Positions 27,032 through 35,310 of a DNA stretch of 47,465 bases are shown here, in pieces. The stretch is from DASSNR01 sp036278935 (GTDB taxonomy: Bacteria; Gemmatimonadota; Gemmatimonadetes; Gemmatimonadales; Gemmatimonadaceae): the NCBI GenBank assembly GCA_036278935.1, contig DASUKA010000081.1:1-47465 (forward strand), written 5' to 3'. The position numbers and the translations under genes were made by a program. How positions within the stretch are numbered: position 1 is the first letter of the stretch; each line of letters starts with the position of its first letter. The notes beneath the pieces are model-generated. The model was not told the DNA's origin and did no database searches. It worked only from the letters and a program-made list of their open reading frames with translations.

Positions 27032-28044
27032 GCGGCTCCGCCAAGCGGGGGCCCCCCCCCAAAAGCAAAAATACTCCCGATCCGCCCGATCCCCACCATC
27101 CTTCCTCCGCGCCTGCCACCATTCCCGTGCCGGATGACGTCTCCGCCTTCCTCCTCTACCTGGGCACCGAGCGAAACGATTCTCCGCACACTCTTGAGGC
27201 CTATCGGCGCGATCTGACCGCCTTCTTCACCTTCCTCAGCGAGTACTACGGCGTCGGCGCCTGGACTTGGGGCGGCGTGGACCGTCTGGCGATCCGCGGC
27301 TTCATGGGCTATCTCGCTCGCCGCGGCGTCGGCAAACGCTCAGCCGCCAGAACCCTCTCCGCCATCCGCAGTTTCTACCGCTTTCTGCACTACGCCGAGT
27401 TGGTGGAAGCGAACCCCGCGCGCGGCGTGCAAGGCCCTCGGATCGAGAAACGCCTCCCCGGCTACCTCGATCAGGCCCAGATCGCCTTGCTCTTCCAGAT
27501 GGCGGAATCGCGGGCATGGGAGGGCACCTTCGTCGCCGTGCGCAACCTCGCCATTCTCGAGCTCTTCTATTCTACGGGGATGCGCCTCTCCGAGCTCGTG
27601 GGGATCAGTCAGGGGGACCTGGACCTGATCACGCAGCAGGTGAAGGTCAGGGGGAAGGGGAAGAAAGAGCGCATCGTCCCCCTCGGAGACCCCGCGCAAC
27701 TCGCGCTGCGGAACTACGAAGCGAAACGTGACGAGTTGCTCGGAGCGCTGGGGCGCCACGGCGACCGCACCGCGTTCTTCCTGGCTCGCACCGGCAGGCG
27801 CCTCAGCCGGCGCGCCGTACAGGCGATCGTGGCGCGCTTTCTCCATGCGATCGATGAGGAGGCTGGCCTCTCCGTGCATTCTCTTCGCCACAGCTTCGCC
27901 ACGCACCTGCTGGATGCCGGCGCCGACCTGCGCGCTGTGCAGGAGCTCCTGGGCCACGTCTCCATCTCCACGACGCAGATCTACACGCACACCAGCACCG
28001 AGCGCCTCAAGCAAGTCTACCGGAAGGCCCACCCGAGGGCGTGA
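27028..28044 (+). CDS. xerC: Tyrosine recombinase XerC/XerD
   Basis: A 338-residue site-specific recombinase for resolving chromosome dimers at dif. The catalytic set is complete: Arg about 186 (STGMRLSELVG), Lys about 211 (VRGKGKKERIVP), His 284 and Arg 287 (HSLRHSFATHLL), a second His in LLGHVSISTTQIYTH, and Tyr 319. The core-binding domain covers about 45-150. The annotated GTG start overlaps the trmFO stop and adds about 40 Pro/Lys-rich residues, including a run of nine C; the in-frame GTG at 27127 would give a more usual N-terminus. Gene order favours XerC (CodV-like), but XerC and XerD cannot be separated with certainty here. Confidence 0.92.
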   Translation: MSGSAKRGPPPKSKNTPDPPDPHHPSSAPATIPVPDDVSAFLLYLGTERNDSPHTLEAYRRDLTAFFTFLSEYYGVGAWTWGGVDRLAIRGFMGYLARRGVGKRSAARTLSAIRSFYRFLHYAELVEANPARGVQGPRIEKRLPGYLDQAQIALLFQMAESRAWEGTFVAVRNLAILELFYSTGMRLSELVGISQGDLDLITQQVKVRGKGKKERIVPLGDPAQLALRNYEAKRDELLGALGRHGDRTAFFLARTGRRLSRRAVQAIVARFLHAIDEEAGLSVHSLRHSFATHLLDAGADLRAVQELLGHVSISTTQIYTHTSTERLKQVYRKAHPRA

Positions 28045-28281
28045 CAACGAGGGGCGGGAGGGGAAGCAATGGATCAGTCGATCAGTAGGTCAGTGGATCG
28101 GTAGGTCAGTGGGTCAGAAACGGCCGGGTATTCGGAGTCATTACGGCCGGGTATTGGGAGTCGGGTGTCGGGTAGGTGGGGAGAGAACTCCTCTCGCTCA
28201 TGCCGTTCCCCTTCCACCCCACACCCTACTCCCTCCACCCTGTCCTCATCCCCGTCCCGGCCTCTCGCTATCTTTCTCGGC
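28045..28281. repeat. Palindromic intergenic element, copy C (inverted copy of 12031-12301)
   Basis: The xerC-hslV gap is non-coding and shares three exact reverse-complement blocks with 12031-12301 in mirrored order (28105-28117, 28156-28175 and 28217-28240). It also has its own internal repeats: CAGTAGGTCAGTGG-type tandem units at 28082-28117, and a 20-nt direct repeat with one mismatch (28120-28139 and 28143-28162, ACGGCCGGGTATT then GGAGTC) at 23-bp spacing. The purine-rich left and pyrimidine-rich right halves can pair. Confidence 0.8.
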
Positions 28282-28869
28282 ATGAGCACTCCCTCCACAC
28301 TTCCGCGCTTCCACGCCACCACCATCCTTGGCGTGCGGCGCGATGGGCAGATCGCGCTCGGCGGGGATGGGCAGGTCAGCGTCGGCGAGACCGTCATGAA
28401 ATCCAATGCGCAGAAGGTGCGTGTGCTGCGCGGCGGCAAGGTGTTGGCCGGATTCGCCGGCGCCGTGGCCGATGCCTTCACGCTCTTCGAGCGGTTTGAG
28501 GAGAAGCTGGAGCGCTACCCGGAAAACCTCTCCCGCGCCGCTGTGGAACTGGCCAAGGACTGGCGCAGCGACAGGGTGCTCCGGCGGCTGGAGGCACTGC
28601 TGGCGGTGGTCGATCGCGAGCATGGCTTCGTGATTTCGGGGAACGGCGACATCATCGAGCCGGATGACGGCGTGCTGGCCATCGGCTCGGGCGGCTCGTA
28701 TGCCCTGGCTGCCGCACGGGCCCTTCTCGAGCACTCGTCATTGACGGCTCCGCAGATCGTGCGAAAGGGGCTCGAGATCGCCGGGGAAATCTGCATCTAC
28801 ACGAACACCAACATCACGGTGCTCGAGCTGGACGGGGATGGGACAGCGGGGGCAGCGGCGAGAGGATGA
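28282..28869 (+). CDS. hslV: ATP-dependent protease proteolytic subunit HslV (ClpQ)
   Basis: A 195-residue proteasome-like threonine protease subunit. It starts at ATG 28282. The catalytic N-terminal Thr is residue 13, exposed after removal of a short propeptide ending RFHA; FHATT is also seen in Bacillus ClpQ. Conserved segments follow: GGDGQVSVGETVMK, KVLAGFAGAVADAFTLFERFE and the GSGGSYALAAARALL motif lining the ring. HslV forms a double hexamer activated by HslU, whose gene lies 92 bases downstream. Length is standard for the family. Confidence 0.96.
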   Translation: MSTPSTLPRFHATTILGVRRDGQIALGGDGQVSVGETVMKSNAQKVRVLRGGKVLAGFAGAVADAFTLFERFEEKLERYPENLSRAAVELAKDWRSDRVLRRLEALLAVVDREHGFVISGNGDIIEPDDGVLAIGSGGSYALAAARALLEHSSLTAPQIVRKGLEIAGEICIYTNTNITVLELDGDGTAGAAARG

Positions 28870-28961
28870 GCGTGCCGGAGCCTCATTCCCGATATCGCCT
28901 CACCCAGGCCGCACCCTGATCCCTGGTCCCTGATCCCACGATACACACGTTTTCCATCATC

Positions 28962-30461
28962 ATGCCATCCAAGCGAACACAACAGGCGGTGGCTCGACTC
29001 GCGGATCTCACCCCGCGTCAGATTGTTGCCGAGCTCGACCGTTACATCATCGGGCAGAGCGAGGCGAAGAAGGCTGTCGCCATCGCGCTCCGGAATCGCT
29101 GGCGCCGGCAGCAGGCGCCCGAATCGATCCGCGAAGAGATCTCCCCGAACAACATCATCCTCATTGGGCCCACGGGGGTCGGGAAGACGGAAATCGCGCG
29201 CCGGCTGGCCAAGCTGGCCGGGGCGCCATTCATCAAAGTCGAAGCGTCCAAGTTCACGGAAGTCGGCTATGTCGGGCGCGATGTCGAGTCGATGGTGCGG
29301 GATCTGGTGGAGAGCGCGATCGACATGGTGCGCACCGAGCGCGAGAACGAGGTGGAGGACCTGGCGCACGAGCGCGTGGACGAGCGTCTGCTCGATCTGC
29401 TGCTTCCGCCGCCCGCTGCTGACAACAAGCCGGGTGCCCCGGCCCCGGCCCCAGCCGGCGTGGCGGCGGGCGCATCAGCGGCGGGCACGGACCAGGGCGG
29501 GGGACCGGCGCTCTTCGTCGTCTCCGCCACGGGCGAGGTGTCGCGCGAGGAGGGAGACGATGCGGGTCGGGAGCGCTACCGGCGTACGCGCGAGAAGCTC
29601 AAGCAGCTCCTGGTGGATGGTCAGCTCGAGGAGCGCGAAGTGGAAGTGGAGGTGACGCAGCAGCGGGGCCCCGTGTTCGATATGCTCATCCCGCAGGGCG
29701 CACCCGAAGGGATGGAGAACTTCACGGAGATGCTGCAGGACATGATGCCGAAGCGCACCAAGCAACGCACGGTAAAGGTGTCGGAGGCGCGGCGGATTTT
29801 GCTGGAGCAGGAGCTCGAGAAGCTCATCGACACGGAGGATGTCACCACCGATGCGCTCGAGCGGGTGGAGAAGATGGGGATCATCTTCCTGGACGAGATC
29901 GACAAGATTGCCGGCGAGCGCTCGCAGACCGGAGGGCCCGATGTTTCGCGCGAGGGGGTGCAGCGCGACCTCCTGCCGATTGTCGAAGGCTCCAACGTGC
30001 AGACGAAATACGGACTGGTGAAGACGGACCACGTGCTCTTCGTCGCGGCCGGCGCCTTTCACGTCTCCAAGCCAAGTGACCTGATCCCGGAGCTGCAGGG
30101 CCGCTTCCCCATCCGGGTAGAGCTCAAGCCGCTCACGGAGGGCGACTTCGTCCGCATCATGACGGAGCCGGAGAACGCCCTCACCAAGCAGTACACGGCG
30201 CTGGTGGAATCCGAGCACGTGAAGCTGGACTTCGACGGCAACGCCATCACCGAGATCGCGCGGATCGCTGCCGCGGTGAACGACCGCATGGAAAACATCG
30301 GCGCCCGCCGCCTGCACACCGTCATGTCGACGCTTCTCGAGGATGTCCTCTACGAGCTTCCGGACCGTGGCACGCGCACCATCACGATCGACGCCGCCAC
30401 GGTGCGCGACCGGCTCAAGGAGATCGCCGAAGACGAGGACCTCCGCAAATACATCCTGTAA
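28962..30461 (+). CDS. hslU: ATP-dependent protease ATPase subunit HslU (ClpY)
   Basis: A 499-residue AAA+ unfoldase that feeds substrates to HslV. Near the N-terminus is LDRYIIGQSEAKKAVAIAL, Walker A is GPTGVGKTE at about 69-77, the pore motif GYVGRD is near 104-109, and Walker B is IIFLDEIDKIA near 305-315. The intermediate (I) domain (about 120-240) holds a Pro/Ala/Gly-rich insertion of about 50 residues, making the protein longer than E. coli HslU (443). The C-terminal tail that docks into HslV ends in DEDLRKYIL. The last intact gene of the topA-trmFO-xerC-hslV-hslU block; no codY homologue follows. Confidence 0.97.
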   Translation: MPSKRTQQAVARLADLTPRQIVAELDRYIIGQSEAKKAVAIALRNRWRRQQAPESIREEISPNNIILIGPTGVGKTEIARRLAKLAGAPFIKVEASKFTEVGYVGRDVESMVRDLVESAIDMVRTERENEVEDLAHERVDERLLDLLLPPPAADNKPGAPAPAPAGVAAGASAAGTDQGGGPALFVVSATGEVSREEGDDAGRERYRRTREKLKQLLVDGQLEEREVEVEVTQQRGPVFDMLIPQGAPEGMENFTEMLQDMMPKRTKQRTVKVSEARRILLEQELEKLIDTEDVTTDALERVEKMGIIFLDEIDKIAGERSQTGGPDVSREGVQRDLLPIVEGSNVQTKYGLVKTDHVLFVAAGAFHVSKPSDLIPELQGRFPIRVELKPLTEGDFVRIMTEPENALTKQYTALVESEHVKLDFDGNAITEIARIAAAVNDRMENIGARRLHTVMSTLLEDVLYELPDRGTRTITIDAATVRDRLKEIAEDEDLRKYIL

Positions 30462-30476
30462 CCTCCCGCGACCGGT

Positions 30477-31400
30477 ATGCCTCTCCCACCACACCGCGAC
30501 TTCCTGGCCATCCCCGATTTCTCGAGCGATGAGCTGCGCGTGCTCTTCGACGTCGCGGAATCCATGCGCCGGGGCACCTATGGCAGAAAGCCCCTGGCCG
30601 GCAAGTCGCTGGCGATGATCTTCATGAAGTCCTCCACGCGCACGCGAGTCTCCTTCGAGGTGGGCGCGTGGCAGCTCGGCGGACACGCGCTCTTTCTCTC
30701 GCCGCGCGATATCCAGCTGGGCCGCGGCGAACCGATCGCCGACACGGCGCGCGTGCTCTCGCGCTACGTGGATGGCATCATGATCCGCACCTTCGCGCAC
30801 GCGGAAATCGAGGAGCTGGCGTGCTACGCCACGGTGCCGGTCATCAACGGGCTCACCGACCTGTTGCACCCCTGCCAGGTTCTGGCCGATCTGCTCACCG
30901 TGCGCCAGCAGCTCGGCGGGTGGGAGGGAAAGCGAATCGCCTGGATCGGCGACGGCAACAACATGGCGAACTCGTGGATCAACGCGGCGGCCGTCCTGGG
31001 CTTCGAGCTGGTGCTCGCCTGCCCGGAAGGGTACGACCCTGATGCGGCCATCCTCGACCGCGCACGCCGCACCGCATCCGTGACCCTGGTGCGCGACCCG
31101 CGCGAGGCGGTGGCCGGCGCCGACGTGGTCAATACGGACGTCTGGGCATCCATGGGACAGGAGGAGGAACGCGCCGAGCGGGAGCGCGCGTTCACCGGCT
31201 ACACGGTGACGAACGGCCTCATGTCGCTCGCCAACCCCGGGGCGATCTTCCTCCACTGCCTGCCCGCGCATCGCGGCGAGGAGGTGGCCGCCGAGGTGAT
31301 CGACGGGCCGCGGAGCCGCGTGTTCGACGAGGCCGAGAACCGGCTGCACGTCCAGAAGGCCGTGATGGCCGTGCTCATGGGCGGCGAGTCACTGACGTAG
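30477..31400 (+). CDS. argF: Ornithine carbamoyltransferase
   Basis: A 307-residue enzyme forming citrulline from ornithine and carbamoyl phosphate in arginine synthesis. The carbamoyl phosphate motif STRTR is at about 53-57, HPCQ at about 131-134, DIQLGRGEPIADTARVLSRY at about 80-99, and the ornithine-binding HCLPAHRGEEV near 259-269. These match ordinary OTC and not the Bacteroides acetylornithine type. It starts 15 bases after hslU without a clear ribosome site. No other arginine-pathway gene is in the window. Confidence 0.95.
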   Translation: MPLPPHRDFLAIPDFSSDELRVLFDVAESMRRGTYGRKPLAGKSLAMIFMKSSTRTRVSFEVGAWQLGGHALFLSPRDIQLGRGEPIADTARVLSRYVDGIMIRTFAHAEIEELACYATVPVINGLTDLLHPCQVLADLLTVRQQLGGWEGKRIAWIGDGNNMANSWINAAAVLGFELVLACPEGYDPDAAILDRARRTASVTLVRDPREAVAGADVVNTDVWASMGQEEERAERERAFTGYTVTNGLMSLANPGAIFLHCLPAHRGEEVAAEVIDGPRSRVFDEAENRLHVQKAVMAVLMGGESLT

Positions 31401-31445
31401 CTCATTCCACTATTCTCACTCACGCACTCTCACTCACGAACTGCC

Positions 31446-31907
31446 ATGATCGCACCTGGTGATGCCGCGCCCGATTTCACGCTCGAGACCGACGCCGGCA
31501 CGGAGCTCTCCCTCGACCAGCTGCGCGGAACGCCGGTCGTCCTCTACTTCTACCCCAAGGACGACACGAGCGGATGCACCATCGAGGCGTGCGAGTTCCG
31601 CGACGCCTTCCCGCGCTTCGAGCAGTCATCGGCTGTCATCCTTGGCGTCTCGCCCGATTCGGTGGAGAGCCACAAGAAGTTCAAGGCCAAGTACGATCTC
31701 CCCTTCACGCTCCTCGCGGACACCGCGCATGACACCGCGGAGCGGTACGGCGTGTGGAAGGAGAAGTCGATGTACGGGCGCAGGTACATGGGCATCGAGC
31801 GCACGACCTTTCTGATCGACGGAGCCGGACGGGTGGCGCGCGTGTTCGAGAAGGTGAAGCCGCAGGGGCACGCGGCCGAAGTTCAGGCGGCGATCGCGGC
31901 GCTGTAG
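31446..31907 (+). CDS. bcp: Thioredoxin-dependent peroxiredoxin, Bcp/PrxQ type
   Basis: A 153-residue thiol peroxidase that reduces hydrogen and alkyl peroxides. The peroxidatic Cys is 44 in DDTSGCTIEACEFRD, with the resolving Cys 49 five residues later, as in E. coli Bcp. Segments VVLYFYPKDDTSG and ILGVSPDSVESHKKF are typical, and the conserved Arg in ERTTFLID is present. The start is ATG 31446. The 45 bases before it contain an 11-nt direct repeat TCTCACTCACG (31414-31424 and 31428-31438). Cytosolic; no signal peptide. Confidence 0.95.
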   Translation: MIAPGDAAPDFTLETDAGTELSLDQLRGTPVVLYFYPKDDTSGCTIEACEFRDAFPRFEQSSAVILGVSPDSVESHKKFKAKYDLPFTLLADTAHDTAERYGVWKEKSMYGRRYMGIERTTFLIDGAGRVARVFEKVKPQGHAAEVQAAIAAL

Positions 31908-31968
31908 CGGCGCTGGGCGGAGGGTGGAGGGCGGCCCCTGGCCTCCCCTTCGCCAGATCCGCACATTT

Positions 31969-32005
31969 CCTGTCTCACATGAACCGGATCCCGAACCGAG
32001 ACAGG
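31969..32005 (+). promoter_or_regulatory. Stem-loop masking the gcvT ribosome-binding region
   Basis: CCTGTCTC at 31969-31976 is the exact reverse complement of GAGACAGG at 31998-32005, with a 21-base loop that can form a small inner CGG/CCG stem. The right arm covers the AGG that would serve as Shine-Dalgarno five bases before ATG 32010. This could damp translation. It does not match the glycine riboswitch layout. Confidence 0.35.
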
Positions 32006-32009
32006 GCAC

Positions 32010-33122
32010 ATGGCCTCCACTGAACGCACCGCCGCACTCAAGCTCACCCCGTTCCACGACATTCACGTCGCGCTCGGCGCCAGGATGGTGCCGTTCGCCG
32101 GGTACGACATGCCCGTGCAGTATCCCACCGGGATCACGGCGGAACACCGGGCGGTGCGCGCCGCGTGCGGGCTCTTCGACGTGAGCCACATGGGCGAGTT
32201 CGACGTGCGCGGCGCCGACGCGGTGGCGTTCGTGAACTACGTGACGTCCAACGATGTCGCCGCGCTGACCGTGGGGCAGGTGCAGTACTCCATGATTCTG
32301 AACGAGCGCGGCACGATCGAGGACGACTGTCTGGTGTATCGCTTTGCCGATCACCTCATGATGGTGGTCAACGCCTCCAATCGGGAGAAGGACCTCGCGC
32401 ACATCCGGAGCTATGCTGCGCGCTTCGATGTCACGATCGAGGATGTGAGTGACCGCATCGCGCTCCTCGCGCTGCAGGGGCCCATCGCGGAGCGCGTGTT
32501 GCAGCCGCTGACCGACGCCTCGCTCGGCGCCATCGGCTACTATCACTTTACGCAGGGGCATGTTGCCGGCGTTCCATCGGTCATCTCGCGCACCGGATAT
32601 ACGGGCGAGGATGGATTCGAGCTCTACTTCGATGCGGCCGACGCGCGCACCGTGTGGGAGGCGCTCATGGCCACGGGAGAGGTGACGCCGGTGGGCCTCG
32701 GCTGCCGCGACACCCTGCGCCTCGAGATGGGAATGGCGCTCTATGGAAACGATATTGACGACACGGTCACGCCGCTCGAGGCCAACCTCGGCTGGACCGT
32801 CAAGCTGGCCAAGGGCGATTTCGTGGGACGGGATGCGCTCATTGCCCAGAAGGAGCAGGGCATTCCGCGCAAGCTCGTCGGCTTCACCACAAGCGACCGG
32901 TCGTTCCCGCGGCACGGCTACCACGTGTTCCACAACGACGAGCCGTCGGGGGAAGTGCGCAGCGGCACCCTGAGCCCGTCGCTCGCCATCCCGATCGGGA
33001 CGTGCTATCTGCCCCGCGCCAGCGCAAAGGAAGGTGAGCCGCTGGAGATGGAGGTGCGGGGGAAGCGCGTGCCGGGGAGCGTGGTGAAGATGCCGTTCTA
33101 CACGACAGGCTCGCACAAGTGA
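32010..33122 (+). CDS. gcvT: Glycine cleavage system T protein (aminomethyltransferase)
   Basis: A 370-residue folate enzyme that transfers the aminomethyl carbon from GcvH-lipoate to tetrahydrofolate. Diagnostic segments are FHDIHVALGARMVPFAGYDMPVQY at the N-terminus (split here by family wording), GLFDVSHMGE (about 52-61), YTGEDGFELYF near 199-209, GLGCRDTLRLEMGMALYGND near 229-248 and the KGDFVGRDAL motif near 269-278. It is a full-length GcvT and not a truncated YgfZ. Partners gcvH and gcvP are not in this window. Its stop overlaps the GTG that opens the mogA-like frame. Confidence 0.95.
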   Translation: MASTERTAALKLTPFHDIHVALGARMVPFAGYDMPVQYPTGITAEHRAVRAACGLFDVSHMGEFDVRGADAVAFVNYVTSNDVAALTVGQVQYSMILNERGTIEDDCLVYRFADHLMMVVNASNREKDLAHIRSYAARFDVTIEDVSDRIALLALQGPIAERVLQPLTDASLGAIGYYHFTQGHVAGVPSVISRTGYTGEDGFELYFDAADARTVWEALMATGEVTPVGLGCRDTLRLEMGMALYGNDIDDTVTPLEANLGWTVKLAKGDFVGRDALIAQKEQGIPRKLVGFTTSDRSFPRHGYHVFHNDEPSGEVRSGTLSPSLAIPIGTCYLPRASAKEGEPLEMEVRGKRVPGSVVKMPFYTTGSHK

Positions 33123-33760
33123 GCGAGAAAGGCGAAAGGAGAAAGGCGAAAGGTGGGGAGCGGAACACGCAAACGAACGTGCCTGTGCGAAGTCGTTCCG
33201 CCTCTCGCCGCTCTCCTGCCTCCTCTCATGCCGTTCGTCTCGCCATCCTCACGATCTCCGATGCCGGAGCGCGCGGAGAGCGCGCCGACACGTCCGGGGA
33301 TGTCATTGCACAATGGGGCGAGGAGCGCGGGTATCAGCTCTCGCAGCGGGCGCTGGTGGGCGATGAGACGGTGGACATCACCGCTCGCTTGCTGGAGTGG
33401 TGTGACAGCGACGCGGCCGACGTGGTGCTCACGACCGGCGGGACGGGACTCGCTGTCCGTGATGTGACGCCGGAGGCCACACGCGCAGTGCTGGAGCGGG
33501 AGGCACCGGGCATCGCCGAGCGTCTGCGCATCAGTTGCATGACGTCATTCCCGCGCGCTGCCCTGTCGCGCGGTGTAGCGGGCGTGCGCTCACGCACGCT
33601 GGTGGTGAATCTTCCGGGCTCGCCGGGTGGCGTCCGCGATGGGCTCGCGGCGCTGGAGCCGATCATCGACCACGCCATCGAGATCCTCCGCGGGAGCGTG
33701 ACCGACCATGCCCGCGCGGGAACGGGGTCCGGGCACGCGGGCGAGGCGGGTACGCCATGA
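33119..33760 (+). CDS. Molybdenum cofactor protein, MogA/MoaB family
   Basis: A 213-residue frame whose last 175 residues are a MogA/MoaB domain: LAILTISDAGARGERADTSG, the substrate-binding VVLTTGGTGLAVRDVTPEA, and the C-terminal NLPGSPGGVRDGLAALEPII. These enzymes adenylylate molybdopterin. The first 37 residues (Lys/Arg/Glu-rich, then Ser/Arg/Pro-rich) are the translation of a purine/pyrimidine-rich repeat, so the start is uncertain: GTG 33119 overlaps the gcvT stop, and GTG 33179 or 33185 lie closer to the domain. The extra C-terminal tail after residue 195 is Gly/Ala-rich. MogA and MoaB cannot be separated from sequence alone. Confidence 0.82.
   Translation: MSEKGERRKAKGGERNTQTNVPVRSRSASRRSPASSHAVRLAILTISDAGARGERADTSGDVIAQWGEERGYQLSQRALVGDETVDITARLLEWCDSDAADVVLTTGGTGLAVRDVTPEATRAVLEREAPGIAERLRISCMTSFPRAALSRGVAGVRSRTLVVNLPGSPGGVRDGLAALEPIIDHAIEILRGSVTDHARAGTGSGHAGEAGTP
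33120..33230. repeat. Palindromic purine/pyrimidine-rich element, copy D, inside the mogA-like 5' end
   Basis: Purine repeats GAGAAAGGCGAAAGGAGAAAGGCGAAAGG (units GAAAGG about every eight bases, 33124-33152) are followed by a pyrimidine arm CCGCCTCTCGCC...CTCCTGCCTCCTCTC at about 33199-33226 that can pair with them. It ends in CTCATGCCGTTCG, the same module as 28197-28207. It differs from the other copies by lying within an open frame. Confidence 0.65.
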
Positions 33761-35295
33761 AGGTGCTGCTCAGTCTCACGGACGTCGAGCCCGCCGTGCG
33801 CCTCAACGCGATGCTGGAACGCGCGGGCTTCGAGACGGCTGTCGTCTCCCCGATGGATGACATGCGCTCCGCTATCCAGCGGGAAAAGCCGGACGTGATC
33901 GTGCTCACCGGTGGGCTGGTCGACACGCACAACGTGCAGCTCGTGCGGCGGCAGTTGTGGGACGGTGCGGCGGTCGTGGGACTGGCGGATATCGCCGACC
34001 CGGCGCTGCTGGAGCGCCTGCGCGCCCTGGGCTTCGTGGAGATCTACGTGAAGCCGGTGGACCTGGACGACGTCTTTGCCGGCATCCGCCGCATTCTCGA
34101 TCGGCGGCGCCTCGCGCAGGAGACCGGGCTTATTGGTGAGAGCCAGGGGATGCGCGAGGTGATGGTGAAGATCGAGCAGATGGCGCCGGTGTCGAGCACG
34201 GTGCTCATCGAGGGGGAGAGCGGGACGGGAAAGGAGCTGGTGGCGCGCGCGCTGCACCGGCTCAGTCCGCGGCGTGCCAGGCCGTTCATCGCGGTGAACA
34301 TCGGCGCGTTGCCGGAGACACTGCTGGAGAGCGAGCTGTTCGGGCACGAGAAGGGCGCCTTCACCGGAGCGGCGGAGCGCCGGCTTGGCCGGTTCGAGCT
34401 GGCCAACAACGGCACGCTCTTCCTGGACGAGATCGGCGAGGCGCCGCCCTCCACGCAGGTGAAGCTCCTGCGCGTGCTCGAGCAGCGCGAAGTGACCCGC
34501 GTTGGCGGCACGCAGCCCTTCACGGTGAACGTGCGCGTGGTGGCGGCGACCAACCGGCCGCTGCGGGAGCAGGTGGAACGGGGTGAGTTCCGTGTGGACC
34601 TGTACTACCGTCTCAACGTCCTCACCATGTACCTGCCGCCGCTCCGCGAGCGACGCGAGGACATTCCGCTCTTGGTCCGCCGCTTCGTGCAGGAGTACAC
34701 GGCACAGCACGACCGCCCGTTCCAGGGCATTTCCGCAGACGCCATGCAGCTGCTGGTGGAGTACAGCTGGCCGGGGAACGTGCGCGAGCTGCGCAACCTG
34801 GTGGAGAGCATGGTGGTGCTGGCGCCAGGCCACGAAATCACCGCGGACGATATTCCGCGAGAGATCCGGGAGGGCGGTCATGCGCGCCTGCTTCCCGTGC
34901 CGGTGGGGGCGATCATGCGGGCGCACGAGGGCACGAGCGGGCGGGAGATGGAGTTCATCGTCCGGAGCCTGGTGGAGCTCAAGCTTCAGGTGGAGGAACT
35001 GCGCCAGCGGGTGGACGAGGTGCGTGCGCCGCGCGAGGACTGGGTTGGTGAGGTGCAGCCGGTGGCGCGTCAGCCCATCGGAATTGCGGCAATCGAGCCA
35101 CGGGAGGATGCCGAGGCATCGAATGCCGTTACGATCGCGCCGGGGATGACGATGGCCGAGATCGAGCGGGCGGCCATCGAATCGACGCTCAGGGAAACGC
35201 GGGGGAACCGGCGCAAGGCGGCGGCAATGCTGGGGTTAGGGGAACGCACCCTGTATCGCAAGTTAAAGGAGTATCATCTTGCTAGCACGGCGTAA
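33757..35295 (+). CDS. Sigma-54 activator with degenerate receiver domain
   Basis: A 512-residue NtrC-like protein from ATG 33757, overlapping the preceding stop (ATGA). The N-terminal about 115 residues fold like a receiver (MKVLLSLTDVEPAVRLNAML; Lys near 103 in YVKPVDL), but the phospho-accepting Asp is absent: positions 49-53 read VLTGG where other receivers have the LLDxR pattern. The AAA+ domain is intact, with Walker A GESGTGKE near 153-160, a canonical GAFTGA loop at about 200-205, and FLDEIGEA. A linker of about 100 residues with a Leu-rich coiled segment precedes a Fis-type helix-turn-helix (GNRRKAAAMLGLGERTLYRKL). No partner kinase lies next to it. It is probably phosphorylation-independent. 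Confidence 0.9.
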   Translation: MKVLLSLTDVEPAVRLNAMLERAGFETAVVSPMDDMRSAIQREKPDVIVLTGGLVDTHNVQLVRRQLWDGAAVVGLADIADPALLERLRALGFVEIYVKPVDLDDVFAGIRRILDRRRLAQETGLIGESQGMREVMVKIEQMAPVSSTVLIEGESGTGKELVARALHRLSPRRARPFIAVNIGALPETLLESELFGHEKGAFTGAAERRLGRFELANNGTLFLDEIGEAPPSTQVKLLRVLEQREVTRVGGTQPFTVNVRVVAATNRPLREQVERGEFRVDLYYRLNVLTMYLPPLRERREDIPLLVRRFVQEYTAQHDRPFQGISADAMQLLVEYSWPGNVRELRNLVESMVVLAPGHEITADDIPREIREGGHARLLPVPVGAIMRAHEGTSGREMEFIVRSLVELKLQVEELRQRVDEVRAPREDWVGEVQPVARQPIGIAAIEPREDAEASNAVTIAPGMTMAEIERAAIESTLRETRGNRRKAAAMLGLGERTLYRKLKEYHLASTA

Positions 35296-35310
35296 CTTGC
35301 GTTTGCACCA

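Noticed and set aside
27052..27060. Run of nine C in the xerC 5' end as a phase-variable tract
   Set aside because: It lies in a probably non-native N-terminal extension and xerC is a housekeeping gene; a downstream GTG can bypass it.
28914..28938. CCCTGATCCC repeats before hslU as a regulatory site
   Set aside because: Two short copies only; probably composition or a remnant of the intergenic elements.
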